Shown: piece after piece, positions 33,301 through 43,495 of the stretch | Position numbering within the stretch: position 1 is the stretch's first letter | Layout: each line of letters opens with the position of its first letter | From: Pedobacter fastidiosus | GTDB lineage: Bacteria > Bacteroidota > Bacteroidia > Sphingobacteriales > Sphingobacteriaceae | Assembly (NCBI RefSeq): GCF_014306625.1 | Contig: NZ_JACRYL010000003.1 | Location: 139,074 to 203,073, forward strand | Length of the DNA: 64,000 bases | Reading direction: 5' to 3' | Made by a program: the position numbers and the translations under genes | The notes under the pieces: model-generated | What the model was told of the DNA's origin: nothing | Database searches by the model: none | The model's input: the letters and a program-made list of their open reading frames with translations, nothing else

Positions 33301-34707
33301 ATGAAGATTTTTAAAATATCCATATTTCTAATTGCGTTATCTTTTCAATCATTTGCCCAAAACAGAATCCAAAATCTGGAAAAAGCATTTAACAATTTGC
33401 TAAATGACGAACAGGCAAAACATGCGATAACATCACTCTGCGTATTAGATGCAAATACTGGCAAAACGCTCTTTGCTAAAAATGAGCAGATTGGGTTAGC
33501 AACAGCTTCTACCTTAAAAACCATTACCGCAGCAACGGCATTCAGTATTTTGGGTAAAGATTTTCAATTTCAAACTACATTGGCCTATTCGGGTAATATA
33601 ACTGCTGATGGAACTTTAAAAGGGAATTTAATCATAATTGGAAGTGGCGACCCAACATTGGGTTCTTACAGATATCAGAATAAAGAAAACGCGGTTTTAA
33701 CGCAATGGGTTTCAGCGATAAGATCAGCAGGGATTAAAAAAATTGATGGTTCTGTTATTGGCGACGACCGTATTTTCGGTACGCAAACAACACCAGAGGG
33801 TTGGGTTTGGCAAGATATAGGAAATTATTACGGTGCAGGAACTTCAGGTTTGGCTTGGAGAGAAAATCAGTTTGATATTCACTTGCGTCCAGGTTCTAGC
33901 ACAGCTGATGAAGTTAAAGTTGTTAAAACCGTTCCTGAAACTCCTTATATTCAAATTATTAATGAGCTAAAAACCGGTGGCTCGGGAACAGGCGATAGGA
34001 GTTATGCCTTTTTTCCTCCCTACAGCAATGTTGCCTATTTACGCGGTAGCTGGGGAATGGGAATTGCTAAATCGGGAATTTCTGTTGCCCTCCCCGATCC
34101 TGCTTTTGACTGTGCTTACCGTTTGCAGGACACTTTAAAAAGATTGGGAATTTCGACAAGCCAGCAGGCTACAACAACCAGATTGATGGCTTTAAACAAT
34201 CAATCTATTCCTGTGGTTACTCAAAAAATAAACACAATCAGCTCGCCAACTTTAAGCGAAATTACGTATTGGTTTTTGAAAAAGAGCATCAATCTATATG
34301 GAGAGACTTTACTTAAAACCATTGCGTTAAAATCTGGTAAGCCGGCTTCAACATCCAAAGGTGCTGAAACTGAAATAGATTTTTGATCAGCCAAAGGAAT
34401 TGATAAAAGTGCCTTAAACATTATAGATGGAAGCGGGCTTTCACCGGGCGACCGCATTACAACTTCGGCCATGGCTAGCGTTTTATTCCAAGCGCAAAAA
34501 GAAGTTTGGTTTGCTGATTATTACAAAGCATTTCCAGAATATAATGGCATGAAATTAAAAAGCGGAACCATTAATGATGTTTCTGCGTTCGCTGGTTATC
34601 ATACAGATTCTGCTGGCAATAAGTACATCATCGTAATCAACATCAATAATTACAGCGGGAGTGGAATAAATAAAAAACTGTTTAAAGTTTTAGATGAGCT
34701 TAAATAA
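33301..34707 (+). pseudogene. dacB: PBP4-type D-alanyl-D-alanine carboxypeptidase, interrupted by one in-frame TGA
   Basis: 468 codons in one frame with a signal peptide (MKIFKISIFLIALSFQSFAQ). PBP4 motifs: Ser70-x-x-Lys73 (ASTLK), Ser329-Ile-Asn331 (KKSINLYGE) and Lys420-Ser-Gly422 (KLKSGT). Codon 362 is TGA (34384-34386), exactly where relatives have a Trp followed by KGID; TGG to TGA is a single change. Everything after it stays open and conserved (LNIIDGSGLSPGDRITTSAM) to a TAA at 34705. The truncated product keeps SxxK and SxN but loses the KTG-type box, so it should be inactive. Possibilities: recent nonsense mutation, sequencing error, or read-through. TGA is used as a normal stop at 9722, so global recoding is unlikely. 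Confidence 0.88.
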
Positions 34708-34762
34708 AATGGCTTAACTGTTTAAATTTTATAAATTGGTTAATTGATTCAACAAACAACAT

Positions 34763-35884
34763 ATGCTTAAATTTATAGCTTTTTTTCTCCTGATGCCCAA
34801 TTTAATTTTGGCTCAGACGAAGGTTGATTTAATTGTTCATATTCCAAAAAAAACTACGGATAGTTTGTTTATTGCAGGAAACTTTAACGATTGGAATCCT
34901 GAAGGTGGCAACTACAACTTAACGAAAAAAGACAGTTTAACCTATTTTATCCATTTAAATTTACCTAAAGGCAATCAAGAATTTAAAATCACCAGAGGAA
35001 GTTGGGATAAAGCCGAATCGAAAAATGATGGCAAACCTATTGCAAACAGAACATTGAACTTGACTGTTGATACAATGATGAATATTGATGTAGCAAATTG
35101 GACTGATAATTTTAAACAGGTAAAGGAAGAATATCACTTCGGAGACCATGTTCATATTGTAGATTCTGCCTTTTTTATACCGCAATTAAATAAGCATCGC
35201 CAAATTTGGATTTATTTGCCCAAGGATTATTCAAAATCGAAAAAAAAATATCCTGTAATTTACATGCAGGATGGACAGAATTTATTTCATGCCAACCCAC
35301 CAAGACCAGATGAATGGGCAGTTGATTCGGTAATGGATAGTTTGATAAAAGAAGGCTCAAAAGAAATGATCATTGTTGGTATCGACCATGGTGGTAAAGA
35401 TAGGTTGATAGAATATAATCCATACGATAGTAAGTATGGTAAAGGCGAAGGCAAAGCTTATGTTTCTTTTTTGGTTGAAACTTTGAAACCATTTATTGAT
35501 TCGAATTATAGAACATTGAAAGATGTTAAAAACACTTCTATCGCAGGAAGTTCTATGGGTGGATTAATTTCTATGTATGCCATTGCAGAATATCCTAAAG
35601 TTTTTGGTTCGGCTGGAGTTTTTAGTCCGGCGTTTTGGCTAGCACCGAAAATTTATGATGAGGTTACTTTAAGTTTGCCAAAGCTGAGTAATAACAAAGT
35701 ATTTTTTGTTGCCGGGGATAAAGAAGGGCCCGCAATGGTTCGTGATATGAAAAAAGTTTATGGTATTTTGAATTCAGATGGAAAAAATAAGAATGTAGCT
35801 CTTTTAGAGAAAGAAGATGGGAAACATACTGAATGGTTTTGGCATAGGGAGTTTGTTCCTTTTTATCAATTTATAACTAAGTAA
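34763..35884 (+). CDS. Secreted esterase-family protein with N-terminal CBM48/AMPK-like domain
   Basis: 373 residues, signal peptide ending near ILAQ. Residues about 20-110 form an AMPK1_CBM/E-set domain (LFIAGNFNDWNPEGG, FKITRGSWDKAE). Residues about 125-370 are a putative-esterase (PF00756) alpha/beta hydrolase: RQIWIYLPKDYSKSKKKYPVIYMQDGQNLF, AGSSMGGLISMY with Ser264 as nucleophile, GVFSPAFW, and KHTEWFWHREF with the catalytic His. Such enzymes deacylate xylans or act as IroE/Fes-like siderophore esterases; neither can be chosen here. The gene follows the broken dacB after 55 bp. Confidence 0.87.
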   Translation: MLKFIAFFLLMPNLILAQTKVDLIVHIPKKTTDSLFIAGNFNDWNPEGGNYNLTKKDSLTYFIHLNLPKGNQEFKITRGSWDKAESKNDGKPIANRTLNLTVDTMMNIDVANWTDNFKQVKEEYHFGDHVHIVDSAFFIPQLNKHRQIWIYLPKDYSKSKKKYPVIYMQDGQNLFHANPPRPDEWAVDSVMDSLIKEGSKEMIIVGIDHGGKDRLIEYNPYDSKYGKGEGKAYVSFLVETLKPFIDSNYRTLKDVKNTSIAGSSMGGLISMYAIAEYPKVFGSAGVFSPAFWLAPKIYDEVTLSLPKLSNNKVFFVAGDKEGPAMVRDMKKVYGILNSDGKNKNVALLEKEDGKHTEWFWHREFVPFYQFITK

Positions 35885-37760
<1,876 letters not shown>

Positions 37761-37761
37761 A

Positions 37762-37827
37762 CCCCTAAATCCCCTAAAGGGGACTTAAGGAAATGCCGAA
37801 AAGCCCCTTTAGGGGTTTGGGGTGTTA
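37762..37827. repeat. Palindromic CCCCTAAAGGGG repeat after enolase
   Basis: CCCCTAAATCCCCTAAAGGG on the left and CCCCTTTAGGGGTTTGGGGT on the right form a long hairpin. Half-copies of the same repeat occur at 47632-47659, next to fabG. Confidence 0.75.
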
Positions 37828-37851
37828 ACAAGTTGAAAAACTTATTTGCAG

Positions 37852-37887
37852 AACATCCGGAGATTTAAAATCTTCGGATGTTTTTTT
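37852..37887 (+). terminator. Rho-independent terminator of enolase
   Basis: AACATCCGGAGATTT and AAATCTTCGGATGTT arms with a run of seven or more T, about 90 bp after the stop codon. Confidence 0.88.
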
Positions 37888-37896
37888 ATACATTTA

Positions 37897-37956
37897 CGTC
37901 ATTGCGAGGTACGAAGCAATCTAATTAGTGAGATTGCTTCGTACCTCGCAACGACG
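37897..37956. repeat. REP-like hairpin, CGTCATTGCGAGG family, copy 3
   Basis: Arms CGTCATTGCGAGGTACGAAG and CTTCGTACCTCGCAACGACG. It abuts the start of the DivIC/FtsB-like gene and supplies a false upstream GTG start at 37928. Confidence 0.85.
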
Positions 37957-37972
37957 ATTTTTCGAGAAAATT

Positions 37973-38272
37973 ATGAAACGTTTAATAGACCTTTTCCGCA
38001 ATAAATATTTCCTTGCGACAGTTGCATTCGCCATGTGGATGCTGTTTTTCGATAAAAATGACATGATGTCGCAGTACGAATATCGCAGTCAAGCAAATAA
38101 ACTACAGGAAGAAAAAGAATATTTCGAGAAAGAAACCACTCAGGTTAAAAAAGATTTAAACGAACTGAATACCAATTTAAATACAGCTGAAAAGTTTGCT
38201 CGTGAAAAATATTTCATGAAAAAAGACAATGAAGATGTTTTTGTGATTATTCACGAAGAGAAGAAAGACTAA
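37973..38272 (+). CDS. DivIC/FtsB-like septum formation initiator
   Basis: 99 residues from MKRLIDLFRNKYF; a frame from the GTG at 37928 lies inside a repeat hairpin and is rejected. One membrane segment (YFLATVAFAMWMLFF, about 12-27) is followed by a short coiled coil (YEYRSQANKLQEEKEYFEKETTQVKKDLNELNTNLNTAEK, about 40-80) and AREKYFMKKDNEDVFVI, the family's closing motif. These small bitopic proteins join FtsL and FtsQ/DivIB at the division septum. The position just after eno supports the call. Confidence 0.9.
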   Translation: MKRLIDLFRNKYFLATVAFAMWMLFFDKNDMMSQYEYRSQANKLQEEKEYFEKETTQVKKDLNELNTNLNTAEKFAREKYFMKKDNEDVFVIIHEEKKD

Positions 38273-38471
38273 ACCAGGATTTTGCAACAGGATGTTAGGA
38301 TTTAAGGATAAGGCAGGACTAAACCGAGATTATCAAGATTTTAGAATTTAAAGATGTGATGTTTTTGGTTGCAGTTTTGGATATAGCAATTGAACATTAA
38401 AACAATCGAACAATTTTTCGCTAAACATTTCAAACAGCTAAGCAATTTAAGCAGTTAACCATTTTCGCTCA

Positions 38472-39086
38472 ATGCTCCACATTTTATACATTATCGCCAT
38501 TACCGCCGAAGCTATGACAGCTGCACTTTCTGCAGGCAGAAGAGACATGGACTGGGTTGGGGTTTGTATTATTGCCTGGGTTACTGCATTAGGTGGCGGA
38601 ACCGTTAGAAATGTTCTTTTCGGTCATTATCCAATGAGTTGGGTAGAGCATCCAGAATATTTAATCATTACGGCTGTTGCAGCATTATTCGCTGCTTTCA
38701 TTGCATCTATCATGACTAAGCTAAAAAGATTGTTTCTATACCTAGATGCGATGGGTTTAGTTGTTTTTACTATAATTGGCTGTCAGGTTGCTCAAGAAAT
38801 TCATTTACCTTATCTAATCGTTTTATTTAGCGGAATGATTACAGGCTGCGCAGGTGGCGTTCTCAGAGATGTATTGTGTAATGAGGTTCCATTTTTATTC
38901 CGCAAAGAAATATATGCAAGTGCTGCAATTGTAACAGGAGCCGTTTACATTGGTGTTGAGCATTTTCACGGAAGTGAATTAATGGCCACAATCTTAGCTG
39001 CTGTGGTTGGTTTAGCCATCAGATTGCTTTCTATAAAATACGAATGGCAAATGCCGAAGTTTGTTTATAAGGATGAATGGCATTAA
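38472..39086 (+). CDS. Trimeric intracellular cation (TRIC) channel-family membrane protein
   Basis: 204 residues with about seven membrane segments arranged as two Pfam Gly_transporter/UPF0126 repeats. The paired motifs are ALGGGTVRNVLFGHYPMSWVEHPEY (first repeat) and GCAGGVLRDVLCNEVPFLFRKEIYASA (second repeat), the GGG/AGG-RD signature that forms the pore kink in bacterial TRIC channels. It conducts K+ or other small cations across the inner membrane. The 199 bp upstream contain AT-rich, repetitive CAATTTAAGCA-like sequence and no gene. Confidence 0.9.
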   Translation: MLHILYIIAITAEAMTAALSAGRRDMDWVGVCIIAWVTALGGGTVRNVLFGHYPMSWVEHPEYLIITAVAALFAAFIASIMTKLKRLFLYLDAMGLVVFTIIGCQVAQEIHLPYLIVLFSGMITGCAGGVLRDVLCNEVPFLFRKEIYASAAIVTGAVYIGVEHFHGSELMATILAAVVGLAIRLLSIKYEWQMPKFVYKDEWH

Positions 39087-39145
39087 CGGTTTAACCATCT
39101 AAAAGCATTTAAGCTTAGCTTTTAGATAACATTAACTTGCAACCA

Positions 39146-39361
39146 ACTTTGGGTTCTCCGTGACTTTGTGGTTGAATAATTAATTGTTTTTCTTACCACC
39201 TTAGACACCTAAGAACACCTTAGATATTAATTATTGAATAAACAGCACCTAGCTTTGTGTTCTCTGTGCTTATTCTTCGTGAACTCTGTGGTTAAATCTT
39301 ATTTCTTCTCAAAGTCCAACTTTGTGTTCTATGCACCTTTCTTTGCGCACTTTGCGGTTAA
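39146..39361. repeat. Degenerate CTTTGTGTTCTCTGTGCTT-type repeat cluster
   Basis: Three pieces (39146-39176, 39251-39297, 39320-39361) share the pattern CTTTGTGTTCTCTGTG ... CTTTGCGGTTAAA, oriented the same way. Related pieces are at 43430-43474, 45599-45665 and 63964-64000. No gene lies in this 292-bp gap. Confidence 0.65.
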
Positions 39362-39378
39362 ATAAATGCCAAAATTGA

Positions 39379-40629
39379 TTATTTACTATTCAAATCTTTA
39401 AGCATACTTGCCGAAAAATAAACAACAATAACTCCGCCTAGAACGATACCTAACCACATAACCCAACCTTGTTGCCAAATTGGTTTTGGCTTATTGGGTG
39501 CTTTGAGTTCTTCAATAGTTTTAACATCGTAAATTGAAGCTGTAGATAAATGATTTAGTAAGGTATTTTCAAAATATGAAAGATCATATTCTGGAGCACT
39601 AACTTCCCTATTACCTGTTTTTATTGTATAAGTCTCATTTGAATCTAAATTAGCTACCACACGGATAGGCTTCTGATAAAGTTTTACATTAGCAACAGTA
39701 AGTGGAGGATTATCTTTATTTTCAATTTCTATAAAAAATTCCTTTTCTCGCAATTGTTGAGAAGAGAAAACATTCTGGCCTGTGGATGCAAGTTCAAAAC
39801 TGCAAATAGCTTCTTTACGGTACTCCGTTTTCCGTTTGTACTGATGTAATTTATTTACAAATAACACCGCATTTCTTTTATAAAAAAGCGGTTTTTGAAT
39901 CATAAATGCAAACTGATCAATAATTTGAACGTTATTAAATTTGAAATAAATCCGCGTCAGTTTTTCGTTTGGAAAGTCTTTTATGGTGTAATTTTTCGAA
40001 CTAATTTCTTGTAATGCCGAGTTTGTAGTTAAATCTGAAGCTGTACTCGCCTTAAGGATATTTAAAGGCAAAGTTTTTAAGTCGTTGAAATCAATTTTTA
40101 TATATTTATAGTTGTTAACCGGGAAATCAACGACTTTTTGAACTGAAGTTTTTTCCGCATCGGCCAAACCATCTAACTGATTATTACTTACCAAGCCAAA
40201 CCAGTTTAGTTTATTATTACTTCCGCTTACGTTAAAAGTTTTAACTAATTCCGAATTGCTAACATCAAGGAGAACACTATTTAAGTTTCGACCAGAAGTA
40301 TTTTCGATTATGATAAAGGAATTTTTGTTCAAGATGCTTTTTCTTTCGATAATCGGAATATCATTATATCGAGTTGAAGTACTTATGCCTGGTTTTTGAT
40401 TTAAAAAATAGGGCACCTCATCTCCTTTTGAATCAAAAATTCTAAAATCGCTTAAATCTTCTTTGGATAATGACCGTATTAAAGGAGGAATTTCAAGAGC
40501 ATAAATTGTACTCTTTGTTATAGGTGAAACCTTAGCCGAAACTGAATATTTTTGCGCTGAAACAGCATCTGCAAAAAAGCAGGCCATTACAAATAGGCAA
40601 GTTGCGAATAAATTGCGTTTATGCTTCAT
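39379..40629 (-). CDS. DUF3999-like exported protein
   Basis: 416 residues from MKHKRNLFATCLFVMACFFADAVSAQ, a signal peptide; upstream in-frame starts to 40695 lie within the preceding gene. The large periplasmic part includes KYSVSAKVSPITKSTIYALEIPP and DLSDFRIFDSKGDEVPYFL, and the protein ends with one membrane helix (WVMWLGIVLGGVIVVYFSASML). This matches DUF3999 proteins, which in several phyla are encoded next to DUF2339 proteins. Here the ATG overlaps the end of the DUF2339 gene by 11 bp (ATGAAGCATAA), implying translational coupling. Function unknown. Confidence 0.82.
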   Translation of the reverse strand: MKHKRNLFATCLFVMACFFADAVSAQKYSVSAKVSPITKSTIYALEIPPLIRSLSKEDLSDFRIFDSKGDEVPYFLNQKPGISTSTRYNDIPIIERKSILNKNSFIIIENTSGRNLNSVLLDVSNSELVKTFNVSGSNNKLNWFGLVSNNQLDGLADAEKTSVQKVVDFPVNNYKYIKIDFNDLKTLPLNILKASTASDLTTNSALQEISSKNYTIKDFPNEKLTRIYFKFNNVQIIDQFAFMIQKPLFYKRNAVLFVNKLHQYKRKTEYRKEAICSFELASTGQNVFSSQQLREKEFFIEIENKDNPPLTVANVKLYQKPIRVVANLDSNETYTIKTGNREVSAPEYDLSYFENTLLNHLSTASIYDVKTIEELKAPNKPKPIWQQGWVMWLGIVLGGVIVVYFSASMLKDLNSK

Positions 40630-43165
40630 CAGTCGGGGTTTTGTTTTCGACAACTTCATCAGTAATAACAAGGTTTTTAATTTTTTGGTAAACAAACGAA
40701 ATAATTAAGATAAGCACACCCAATAATATAAAGGCAATAATTTTACCCGTTTCGGATGCGTTTCTTATATCGTAGATAAATAGTTTTGCAACTGTAATAC
40801 CCAAAAGTGTTAGTGCCACAATACGAAGGTGTTTAGCCTTATTTTTAATGCCAAATATTAAAAATATAAAAACCAAAACGGCCCATAAAATCGGGAAACC
40901 AGTTTTTACAACCAACATTTTTATATCGTGAATTTTTGAATCTGCTAAATATTGTAATGCATCACTTCTAGATATCCTACCACTCGTTGCACTCAGATTC
41001 TCAGCTATATATTTGCTAATTTCTGATGCACTGATCTTATCTAAAGAGAAAAACATAACATGCAACATCAGTTCGGAACTTACAAGATATACAACCAAAA
41101 ACGAGGAAATCCAAATTAAAATATTTGCATTAATTTTTAGGTATTCTCGCTTTTCTCGAAGGAAGAAAACAAAATAAAACACAATCAACAACATCACGAA
41201 GTGCAGTGTATAGGCAAGGCTACCAAAGGTTTGTAAGCGTAAACCGGATTCAGTTTCTGAAAAGGCGAATGTTGAAAATAGGAATACAAAAAGAACAATA
41301 TTTAAAATAGAAAGGGCTATTGTAAAAGCTTGAGTAAAACCGGTTTTATTTCTCTGGAAATATATCAATAGCGCACTAAATAAAAAATGATAAAGTACCA
41401 TTACAGAACTTGGCGCATAAGTATCTTCTAAATAATAAAATGCTTGATGATTAATTTCTAAAAAACCAGCAATATAGGCGGATAATAATACACAGGTTTG
41501 GAGCCATTGACGATAAACTTGAACATTAAACGGAATACCAAATTGTGAAAATTCTTCTTCCTCTTCTGTTTTTAACAACCGCCAAACGGCCAAAATAGAT
41601 GCAAGGCTAAAAATACTACTAATAAACGCTGGATTAATCAAGATATTAAGCACTTCATCTTCGTTTCCGTAGATATTAATCCAGTCTACAACTAAACTTA
41701 TGCCCATTAATATATGAACGATTATCGAACCAAACCTAAAACTCACAACCTTAGATTTTTGAGCCAACCACATCAGTAACACAGCTTCGGCAGCCCAGAA
41801 TAAGGTTATATAATTTCCTTTAAATTGAATAGGAACCGCTAATGTTATAAAGCTTAGCGAAAGGCCTATTAATAGATAGATCACATTTTTGTCGTTGCCA
41901 GATTTTTTGTAAATAATCCATGCACAAACAAGGTTAAAAATAGATAATAAGGCAGTAAACAAACCTTTTAACTCTGGGTGATAATTAGCAATAATCGATA
42001 ATCCTTCGCCATAAAATATAAATGTATTACTGACCAAAATAGCAATCTGTATTGCAGAAAAGGTTGATTTATTTTTAATATTATTTAAAATATTCATCAA
42101 TATAAAAATAATATAGAATAAGAAAGCGAACGCAATTGCTCCAAAATAAGGTGGATGAACTTGATTTAGCGCCTTAAATAACCATACTGCAAATAAGATT
42201 ATGGTAAACACATAAACCTGAATATTAATCAACATCCATCTTTTAAAATAGGCAATGCTTAAAACACCAATATTCAGAATAGCGATATAGCTAAATAAAA
42301 CTATATAATTACCCTCGCCTGTGCTTACCATAAATGGAACCGCGAAACCGCCGATTAATGTTAGTGCGGCCAATTCTATTCTGTTATAAGAAATACAGAC
42401 TAAAGAACTAAAAGCAGTAATAAGCACCATGATTGAGAAAGCTACTTTTTGCCCGAAAAGGTGGTAATCGTGAAATGCTATAGCAATAATTACATAAAAT
42501 ACGGCAATTGCCCCCGCTACCAGCACGGAGCTAAATGCCTTATAGTTAATCCTTAGTTTATGGGCAATTAGCATGATTAAACCACCAACTAGCATTCCAA
42601 TTCCTACTCGGGCTGGCTCACTTATCCAATTTTTATCGATGGCAAACTTAACAAAATAGCTTATGCCCAAAACTAAAATCAGGATACCAATTTTGTTGAT
42701 CAGGTTTTCGCCGATAAATTTTTCTAAATCAGGATTTTTTTCTTTTATTTTATCCCACCACGAAGTTTCATCAACCAAAGGAATGTCAGCCTCTGCAGAT
42801 AGATGCGAAATTGGTTCAGGTTTCTCCTCCATAGTTGAAACTCCCATAATTGGCTCATCCATAAACAATTCCTTTTTGGGAGGAATTACCGGAGTAAATA
42901 CATTAATTGGCTCTGGCTTTATCTCCTCAACTATAATTGGTTTGGATTCCTCAATAATTGCTTCTGAAATATTTGGTTCAGCAGGTTTTTCGGTTGAAAT
43001 TGCACCATCAGCTTTATTTTCTGGCAACGGCTGTTTAATCAATAAAGTTTGATATAAATCATGCAGGTAACTTAGCTTTCTAGAAAGGTCATCAAATTTC
43101 GAACTTATCTTAGTATAAATTATAATAAGAGCGAGCAGTATAAAAATACACAGTACAATTTCCAT
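40619..43165 (-). CDS. DUF2339 polytopic membrane protein
   Basis: 848 residues. An N-terminal anchor (VLCIFILLALIIIYT) and short coiled-coil-like stretch are followed by a proline/glutamate-rich linker (about 45-130). Then comes the DUF2339 signature WWDKIKEKNPDLEKFIGENLINKIGILILVLGISYFVKFAIDKNWISEPARVGIGMLVGG and roughly 20 or more further hydrophobic helices to the C-terminus (WNYVYQ-like VYQKIKNLVI). Its partner gene (DUF3999) overlaps its 3' end. In other bacteria the pair is conserved but uncharacterised; a cell-envelope function is the usual guess. Confidence 0.88.
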   Translation of the reverse strand: MEIVLCIFILLALIIIYTKISSKFDDLSRKLSYLHDLYQTLLIKQPLPENKADGAISTEKPAEPNISEAIIEESKPIIVEEIKPEPINVFTPVIPPKKELFMDEPIMGVSTMEEKPEPISHLSAEADIPLVDETSWWDKIKEKNPDLEKFIGENLINKIGILILVLGISYFVKFAIDKNWISEPARVGIGMLVGGLIMLIAHKLRINYKAFSSVLVAGAIAVFYVIIAIAFHDYHLFGQKVAFSIMVLITAFSSLVCISYNRIELAALTLIGGFAVPFMVSTGEGNYIVLFSYIAILNIGVLSIAYFKRWMLINIQVYVFTIILFAVWLFKALNQVHPPYFGAIAFAFLFYIIFILMNILNNIKNKSTFSAIQIAILVSNTFIFYGEGLSIIANYHPELKGLFTALLSIFNLVCAWIIYKKSGNDKNVIYLLIGLSLSFITLAVPIQFKGNYITLFWAAEAVLLMWLAQKSKVVSFRFGSIIVHILMGISLVVDWINIYGNEDEVLNILINPAFISSIFSLASILAVWRLLKTEEEEEFSQFGIPFNVQVYRQWLQTCVLLSAYIAGFLEINHQAFYYLEDTYAPSSVMVLYHFLFSALLIYFQRNKTGFTQAFTIALSILNIVLFVFLFSTFAFSETESGLRLQTFGSLAYTLHFVMLLIVFYFVFFLREKREYLKINANILIWISSFLVVYLVSSELMLHVMFFSLDKISASEISKYIAENLSATSGRISRSDALQYLADSKIHDIKMLVVKTGFPILWAVLVFIFLIFGIKNKAKHLRIVALTLLGITVAKLFIYDIRNASETGKIIAFILLGVLILIISFVYQKIKNLVITDEVVENKTPTDEA

Positions 43166-43495
43166 GGATACGTTAATTTGTTAATATTTTAATTTTCCCA
43201 AACAAAGGTCTGGAATAAGCTAATGGATGGGATGGACTAAATTGCCACTTAGCTTTTGGTGTGGATTTGAGTTAAGCTCATTTCACAGTCAAACATAACA
43301 AATTATTATATTATATAACAAAACACAAGTTTATTTGTGTAATTGAAATATCTAAAAACTTATTAATAAAGGAAATTAGAGTTGAAAGCGTTTGAGATTT
43401 TTAATTCACCACCTTAGAAACCTTTATCGACTTTGTGTTTTTTGCGATTTTTCTTTGCGTACGTTACGGTTAAATTTATATTCAATTCCTCAAAC
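43166..43495. other. 330-bp gap between the DUF2339 and VWA genes
   Basis: AT-rich, without a credible gene. Bases 43430-43474 are one copy of the CTTTGTGTTTTTTGCG / GTTACGGTTAAA repeat family. The rest has no structure that I recognise; a plus-strand frame across 43392-43607 is only this repeat plus antisense of the next gene. Confidence 0.55.

Noticed and set aside
34384..34386. TGA as selenocysteine or reassigned Trp codon
   Set aside because: TGA is used as an ordinary stop at 9722-9724, no SECIS-like hairpin is evident, and the residue position fits Trp lost by a point mutation.
37928..37972. GTG start for the DivIC/FtsB-like protein
   Set aside because: The added residues are encoded by a repeat hairpin and do not match the family; the ATG at 37973 gives the normal length.
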